From NCBI GenBank assembly GCA_022615275.1, contig JAKEHA010000107.1, positions 1 through 15,773 of the forward strand: 15,773 bases of DNA. The letters run 5' to 3'. This DNA comes from Candidatus Latescibacterota bacterium (GTDB lineage: Bacteria > Krumholzibacteriota > Krumholzibacteriia > WVZY01 > JAKEHA01). Shown here piece after piece: positions 14,133 through 15,773 of this stretch. Positions within the stretch are counted from its first letter, which is position 1; each line of letters opens with the position of its first letter. A program made the translations under genes and the position numbers. Below the pieces are notes generated by a model. It was not told the origin of the DNA. It ran no database searches and saw only the letters and a list, made by a program, of their open reading frames with translations.

Positions 14133-14626
14133 GCCAGGAGCCCCTTTATTGCGCACGCTGCGGCGGTCAATTGACGCCGCGAATGGTCGACGGCCGCATG
14201 CGCGCGGTGTGCGACCGTTGCGGTTTCGTCGCCTACCGCAACCCCGCGCCCGCCGCGGGCGTGGTGCTGGTCGAGTCGGGCCAGGTGCTCATGGTGCAGC
14301 GCAAGTTCGAGCCGCGCGTCGGTATGTGGACGCTGCCGGCCGGGTTCGTCGAGTACGACGAGCACGTCACGGAGTGCGCCATCCGCGAGACCAAGGAAGA
14401 AACGAATCTCGACGTCGAGTTGGACGGGCTTTTCGGCGCCTACATGGCGATGGACGACCCGCGCGTACGCGCGGTGCTCCTCTTGTATCGATGCCGGCGG
14501 ATCGGGGGCGAGTTGCGCGCGGGCGACGACGCGCTCGACGCGCGCTTCTTTCCTCTCCATCGAACTCCGAAAGAGATCGCGTTCAAGGCGCACGTGCAAG
14601 CGCTCGAGGATTTGCGGCGGGGATAG
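14129..14626 (+). CDS. NUDIX hydrolase with N-terminal zinc ribbon
   Basis: A 165-residue cytoplasmic hydrolase of nucleoside diphosphate-linked compounds. ATG 14129 overlaps the TGA of the upstream gene, and the N-terminal domain starts immediately. Upstream codons in the same frame are shadow sequence. A zinc ribbon is formed by Cys8-x-x-Cys11 and Cys28-x-x-Cys31. The Nudix box runs from Gly72 to Leu94: Gly72, Glu78, then Arg86-Glu87 and Glu90-Glu91, matching GX5EX7REUXEE. Asn93 stands where Gly is usual. Zinc-ribbon Nudix proteins of this size include NADH pyrophosphatase-like and ADP-ribose-type enzymes, but the longer NudC layout and its SQPWPFPxS motif are absent, so the substrate is open. 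It is the last gene of the forward cluster; only 23 bases separate it from the convergent cyclophilin gene. Confidence 0.92.
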   Translation: MSQEPLYCARCGGQLTPRMVDGRMRAVCDRCGFVAYRNPAPAAGVVLVESGQVLMVQRKFEPRVGMWTLPAGFVEYDEHVTECAIRETKEETNLDVELDGLFGAYMAMDDPRVRAVLLLYRCRRIGGELRAGDDALDARFFPLHRTPKEIAFKAHVQALEDLRRG

Positions 14627-14649
14627 CGGGGGACCGTTCCAGAACGCCG

Positions 14650-15624
14650 TCAGTCCAGGATCTTCACGTCGAACGCGTCGCCCTGGTCGATCTTCCACAC
14701 CACATCCATCCCCTTCGTCACCCGTCCGAAGATCGTGTAGCGCCCGTCTAGGTGGCGCTGCGGCGAGAGTGTGATGAACCACTGGCAGCTGCCGGTGTCC
14801 TTGCCGGCGTCCGCGATTCCCAGGTAGCCCTCGCCGAACTGGTGCCGCGAGACTTCGGCAGGAACCGTGTAGCCGGCGTCGCCGGAGCCGTCGCCGCGCG
14901 GGTCGCCGCCTTGCACGACGAAGTTGGGCACCACGCGGTGCGTCGTGAGCTTCTTGTAGAATCCGCTCTTCGCGAGGTGGACGAAGTTCGCCACGGTTTG
15001 AATGGCGTCGTCGCCGAACAGCTCGACCTCGATGGCGCCGTGGCGCGTCGCAATGACGGCGTGGCGCGTGCCCGAGGGTGGCGCGAGCTGTTTCTTGCGC
15101 GCGGGGTCGAACGACTGCTCGTGGAACGTCCGCTCCGCGGGGAGCGTGGGCGCCGTGAGGCCGAGCTTCTCGAGAGATGCGACCGCCGTCGTGCGCACGC
15201 GCACGTCATCGTGCGTGGTGGCATGGACGAGCAGGGTCTCCGCCTCCAGCGCTCCGAGATCTCCCAGCACCCTGACCACTTCGATCTGCACGTCGACGAA
15301 CTCGCGCTCCGGCCGCGCGCGGTAGGCGTCGACGAGGGCGGGGATCCCGGCCTTGTACTGCTTATCGCCGATGGCCACGACGGCAGCCGTAGCGACCGTG
15401 AAGTCGGCGTCGCGCAGCATCGGTACGATCATGGGCGGAACTTTCTCGTCCTTGAGCTTGGCGAGCGCTTCGACCGCGGCCGCGCGCATCATGGGATCCT
15501 TGTCGGTGCGCAGGATCTCGTCGAGCTGCGACACCCGCTTGACCAGTCCCGCGGTCCCGTAGCTCCGGATGGCTTCGGCGCGCACCAGCCGGCTCCCGTC
15601 GCGCCGCATCTGGTCGCAGAACAT
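14650..15624 (-). CDS. HEAT-repeat protein fused to cyclophilin-type peptidyl-prolyl cis-trans isomerase
   Basis: A 324-residue product. Residues 10-155 contain about four HEAT-like helical repeats (for example VRAEAIRSYGTAG, MRAAAVEALAKL, VATAAVVAIGD, VRTTAVASLEKLG), likely a protein-binding scaffold. Residues 186-324 are a cyclophilin domain, with THRVVPNFVVQGGDPRGDG (228-246) supplying the catalytic Arg230 and binding-pocket Phe235 and Gln238, and QWFIT and LDGRYTIFG following. It would speed proline isomerisation in a bound client. No signal peptide is present from ATG 15624, though related HEAT-cyclophilins are usually longer. In-frame sequence continues open upstream for 20 codons to a TAA at 15685, with no ATG or GTG, and itself reads like a helical repeat (RVRALAEIL). 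The start may be wrong or the 5' end damaged. No clear ribosome binding site precedes 15624. Confidence 0.85.
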   Translation of the reverse strand: MFCDQMRRDGSRLVRAEAIRSYGTAGLVKRVSQLDEILRTDKDPMMRAAAVEALAKLKDEKVPPMIVPMLRDADFTVATAAVVAIGDKQYKAGIPALVDAYRARPEREFVDVQIEVVRVLGDLGALEAETLLVHATTHDDVRVRTTAVASLEKLGLTAPTLPAERTFHEQSFDPARKKQLAPPSGTRHAVIATRHGAIEVELFGDDAIQTVANFVHLAKSGFYKKLTTHRVVPNFVVQGGDPRGDGSGDAGYTVPAEVSRHQFGEGYLGIADAGKDTGSCQWFITLSPQRHLDGRYTIFGRVTKGMDVVWKIDQGDAFDVKILD

Positions 15625-15684
15625 CTCAGCATTCTCGCCCAGGATTTCCGCGAGCGCGCGGACGCGACGAAACCGGCCGCGAAT

Positions 15685-15773
15685 TTAGCCAAGGGAGTAA
15701 CCGATACGGTTCTTTCCGCGATCGATCTGTCCAAGGAGCCAGCGGCAATCGACGGCCGCAAGCTGCGCCTCCG
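15685..15773 (-). CDS. Possible 3' end of an upstream gene, cut by the window edge
   Basis: On the minus strand, the frame starting at 15771 is open for 28 codons and stops with TAA at 15685-15687. The residues (AVDCRWLLGQIDRGKNRIGY near the end) have a plausible composition but are too few to identify. The frame is the same as that of the HEAT-cyclophilin gene 61 bases further on. It may be the tail of a separate gene, or the interrupted N-terminal part of the HEAT-cyclophilin gene. Confidence 0.25.
   Translation of the reverse strand, partial: EAQLAAVDCRWLLGQIDRGKNRIGYSLG

Noticed and set aside
14635..14646. Palindrome CGTTCCAGAACG between the convergent NUDIX and cyclophilin genes
   Set aside because: Too small a loop and stem to be a convincing terminator; no T-run.

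Overview
The window is a gene-dense stretch of a high-G+C genome, about two thirds G+C by eye, with strong G/C preference at third codon positions. The genes point to a Gram-negative bacterium. There is an apolipoprotein N-acyltransferase (lnt), at least two predicted lipoproteins, two sigma-54 (RpoN)-dependent AAA+ activators and a Sec-exported protein. No phylogenetic marker is present. The mix of TIG-domain metalloprotease lipoproteins, a HEAT-cyclophilin and frequent lack of clear Shine-Dalgarno sequences would fit Gemmatimonadota, Candidatus Eisenbacteria or a deltaproteobacterial-type lineage, but that is a guess. I see no rRNA, tRNA, CRISPR array, insertion sequence, integrase or phage gene.

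Layout. (1) 244-497 (+): a small probably exported ORF followed by a 19-codon ORF overlapping it by ATGA, ending at a strong hairpin (519-550) between convergent genes. (2) 565-3955 (-): a sigma-54 activator with a degenerate receiver domain, then a GNAT acetyltransferase, then a membrane-anchored SGNH/GDSL hydrolase whose GTG start abuts the GNAT stop. (3) 4150-6550 (+), divergent from that regulator: a TIG-domain zinc-metalloprotease lipoprotein and an unknown exported protein one base later. (4) 6757-7776 (+): a second, sensor-less sigma-54 activator preceded and overlapped by a near-consensus -24/-12 promoter. (5) 7801-10417 (+): a Gfo/Idh/MocA-type oxidoreductase and lnt. (6) 10493-14626 (+): panD with its own sigma-70-like promoter, then a long AlaX-type alanyl-tRNA editing protein, an exported beta-rich protein of unknown function, a second zinc-metalloprotease lipoprotein and a zinc-ribbon NUDIX hydrolase. 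The last four are linked by overlapping start and stop codons. (7) 14650-15624 (-), convergent: HEAT repeats fused to a cyclophilin-type peptidyl-prolyl isomerase, with a possible upstream coding tail running off the window edge.

How the genes may work together. Most of the window is housekeeping: lipoprotein maturation, beta-alanine/pantothenate synthesis, tRNA quality control, nucleotide hydrolysis and protein folding. The most unusual part is 2.5-7.8 kb. There two sigma-54 activators, one with a pseudo-receiver and a GAFTDA loop and one without any sensor domain, flank two exported proteins, one a HEHEH metalloprotease. This may be a small envelope-response regulatory island, but that rests on gene neighbourhood and one good sigma-54 motif, not on demonstrated function.
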